The notes below the pieces were generated by a model. It searched no databases, had not been told where the DNA came from, and saw nothing but the letters and a program-made list of their open reading frames with translations. A program made the position numbers and the translations under genes. From the NCBI GenBank assembly GCA_003646995.1, contig QMLZ01000139.1, positions 1 through 7,381 of the forward strand: a stretch of DNA of 7,381 bases, read 5' to 3'. This document shows, one piece after another, positions 5,662 through 7,381 of the stretch; position 1 is the first letter of the stretch, and every line of letters begins with the position of its first letter. The stretch comes from Deltaproteobacteria bacterium. Its GTDB lineage: Bacteria; Desulfobacterota; DSM-4660; Desulfatiglandales; Desulfatiglandaceae.

Positions 5662-7096
5662 GAAAGCTGGTAAAATTTTATTAATTGACGATGATCCCCA
5701 ATTAAGACAGAGTTTTGCCAAGATTTTAAAAGAAGAAGGCTATGCCTTGACGGCGGTATATACAGGAGAAATGGGGCTAGCTGAAATAAGAAAAAACTTG
5801 CCCGACGTTGTCATCCTAGACCTACGTTTACCTGGTATAGATGGATTTGAAACATATAAGGCTATTCGGGAGATTGACCCCAAACTTCCTGTCATTATTA
5901 TGACCGCATATGGAACTACGGATACAGCTATTGAAGCTACTAAATTAGGGGCTTTTGACTATGTTTTAAAACCTTTTGAAATCCCGCAAATGCTTTCATT
6001 AATACGCCAAGCAATAGACGCTAGCCGCTTCATGCACTCTCCAGTAAAAATGGAAAAACTCGACGAGGAAGAAATCGGATCAGAGGTAATCATTGGAAAA
6101 AGCCAGGCCATGCAAGAAGTTTTTAAAGCGATTGGCCGGGTGGCTACTAGAGACGCTACGGTGCTAGTGAGAGGTGAATCAGGAACTGGTAAGGAGTTAG
6201 TAGCCCGAGCTATATATCAGTATAGTGCTCGGAAAGATAAACCATTTCTTGTAATAAATTGCGTCGCAATCCCAGAAACTCTCCTTGAAAGTGAGCTTTT
6301 CGGCTACGAAAAAGGGGCTTTTACAGGTGCATATACACGAAAGGTAGGCAAAATAGAGCAAGCGAATGGTGGTACTGTTCTGTTAGATGAAATAGGTGAT
6401 ATGCCTCTGAGTATACAGGCCAAAATCTTACGCCTTATTCAGGAGAAAAGTATTGAACGTCTTGGCGGACGTAGCACCATACCTGTCGACGTGAGGATCA
6501 TTGCTGCGACCAATCGTAATCTTGAAGATGCTCTAAAGAAAGGGCATTTTAGAGAAGATCTATACTACCGGCTTAAGGTCGTAACGATTTGGTTACCTCC
6601 GTTACGGGAGCGCCGGGAAGATATTCCAGAACTTGCCAAATATTTCCTTTCTAGATATTCAAGGGAAATGAAAATAGAAAATCCTGGCTTAAGTGAGACA
6701 GCAATAAAGGTATTGCTTGATTACTCGTGGCCAGGAAATGTTAGAGAATTAAGCAATGTTATCCGGAGGGCTCTTATTTTCAGTCGTGGGTGTCCATTAA
6801 TGCCCGAGGATATCTATCAGTCTATGAATCCTGTGGAAGATAATTCTATGAGGAATGAGTCCAAAAGTGATTTTACTGAAGTACGCAAATGGGTTCGAGA
6901 AAGTCTTAGATTGAGCCGTGATAAGAACATGTTGAACTATCTTCTCGATGAAATAACCAAAGTCGCAATAATAGAAGCTCTGTCTATTACAAAAGGAAAT
7001 CGTAGTCGCGCAGCAGAGCTTCTTGGTACTTCCAGGCCCACCCTTCAAGCCAAGATCGAAAAATATGGGATTGTCCTTGAACCAACAATCTCTTGA
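5654..7096 (+). CDS. NtrC-family sigma-54-dependent response regulator
   Basis: A 480-residue activator with three domains. The receiver (about 5-120) has D12-D14, phospho-acceptor D56 (VVILDLRLPG), T84 and K106-Pro. The AAA+ domain (about 145-375) has Walker A GESGTGKE (174-181), the sigma-54-contacting GAFTGA loop (221-226), Walker B LLDEIGD (243-249) and the arginine-finger region FREDLYYRL (299-307). The C-terminal Fis-type HTH (about 435-472) carries KGNRSRAAELLGTSRPTLQAKI. All parts needed to drive sigma-54 open-complex formation are present, so it is a true activator. The start at ATG 5654 is chosen because it begins right at the receiver fold and overlaps the kinase stop by 8 bp; an in-frame ATG at 5579 would add 25 unrelated residues inside the kinase gene. 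A -24/-12 promoter heads the operon, so autoactivation is likely but unproved. Confidence 0.95.
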   Translation: MSEKAGKILLIDDDPQLRQSFAKILKEEGYALTAVYTGEMGLAEIRKNLPDVVILDLRLPGIDGFETYKAIREIDPKLPVIIMTAYGTTDTAIEATKLGAFDYVLKPFEIPQMLSLIRQAIDASRFMHSPVKMEKLDEEEIGSEVIIGKSQAMQEVFKAIGRVATRDATVLVRGESGTGKELVARAIYQYSARKDKPFLVINCVAIPETLLESELFGYEKGAFTGAYTRKVGKIEQANGGTVLLDEIGDMPLSIQAKILRLIQEKSIERLGGRSTIPVDVRIIAATNRNLEDALKKGHFREDLYYRLKVVTIWLPPLRERREDIPELAKYFLSRYSREMKIENPGLSETAIKVLLDYSWPGNVRELSNVIRRALIFSRGCPLMPEDIYQSMNPVEDNSMRNESKSDFTEVRKWVRESLRLSRDKNMLNYLLDEITKVAIIEALSITKGNRSRAAELLGTSRPTLQAKIEKYGIVLEPTIS

Positions 7097-7120
7097 GAAT
7101 GAAAGGAGCTATAAAATCCC

Positions 7121-7381
7121 GTGATAGAAATAGATATTCCAGGTTATGAGAATCTCCACCTTGAACATGTTGTTTTAGATTATAATGGCACAATGGCTGT
7201 AGATGGCAAACTAATTCCGGGTGTTAAGGAGCGCTTACTGGATTTGGCAAAAAAGCTAAAAGTCCATGTTTTAACTGCAGATACTTTTGGAAGGGTCGTA
7301 AAGGAGCTTTCTGATGTTCCTTGTAAAGTGTACATTCTGAGAAGTGGTCATGAGGATATCGGTAAGATGAATTATGTTAAA
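7121..7381 (+). CDS. HAD-superfamily, soluble P-type ATPase-like protein (3' partial)
   Basis: The first 87 codons of a gene running off the window. It starts at GTG 7121, 24 bp after the activator's stop; GGAG at 7105-7108 is the nearest Shine-Dalgarno and is rather far (12 bases). Motif I of the HAD fold is LDYNGT (19-24), with nucleophile D20 kept but the second Asp of DxDGT replaced by Asn, recalling the DKTGT of P-type ATPases. Motif II is the Thr in VLTADTF (T52). This matches the small cytoplasmic 'soluble P-type ATPase' group (COG4087) as I know it. The reaction and substrate are not established; a phosphatase role cannot be assumed given N22. Motifs III and IV lie beyond the window. 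Same strand and short gap point to the same operon. Confidence 0.8.
   Translation, partial: MIEIDIPGYENLHLEHVVLDYNGTMAVDGKLIPGVKERLLDLAKKLKVHVLTADTFGRVVKELSDVPCKVYILRSGHEDIGKMNYVK

Overview
The window holds one long, same-strand gene cluster that looks like a single sigma-54-dependent signalling and transport operon, preceded by the 3' end of an unrelated or unrecognised gene. Base composition is AT-leaning (roughly 40% G+C by eye). The gene content (several stand-alone receivers, an SLC13-type permease, an NtrB/NtrC-type pair and a soluble P-type-ATPase-like HAD protein) is most like that of anaerobic Desulfobacterota (former Deltaproteobacteria). That assignment is an inference from gene style, not proof.

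Layout. Positions 1-194 are the C-terminal end of an open frame I do not recognise. Positions 195-383 are a regulatory region. It holds two exact 14-bp direct repeats 32 bp apart, a 6-bp inverted repeat, and a very good -24/-12 (sigma-54) promoter at 304-319. Downstream come eight genes: a degenerate pseudo-receiver (384-902), a CheY-like receiver with the same C-terminal tail (926-1381), a second single-domain receiver (1422-1865), an SLC13/DASS-family anion transporter (1976-3586), a third single-domain receiver (3664-4101), a membrane histidine kinase (4135-5661), an NtrC-type sigma-54 activator (5654-7096), and the start of a HAD-superfamily soluble P-type ATPase-like gene (7121 to the window end). 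Gaps are short, the longest internal ones being 110 and 77 bp, and two junctions are coupled or nearly so.

How it may work (inference). The kinase would sense something outside the cytoplasmic membrane and phosphorylate the NtrC-type activator. The activator carries an intact ATPase and GAFTGA loop and could drive the sigma-54 promoter at the head of its own operon, from the repeats upstream. The three catalytically complete stand-alone receivers have no output domain. They could act as phosphate sinks, as relay parts, or as protein-protein regulators of the transporter they surround. The first gene has lost every phosphorylation residue but keeps the fold pattern and an 18-residue tail shared with the second, so it may be a phosphorylation-independent partner. 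The combination of four receivers around a carrier, with one dead receiver and two kinds of paired C-terminal tail, is the most unusual thing here.
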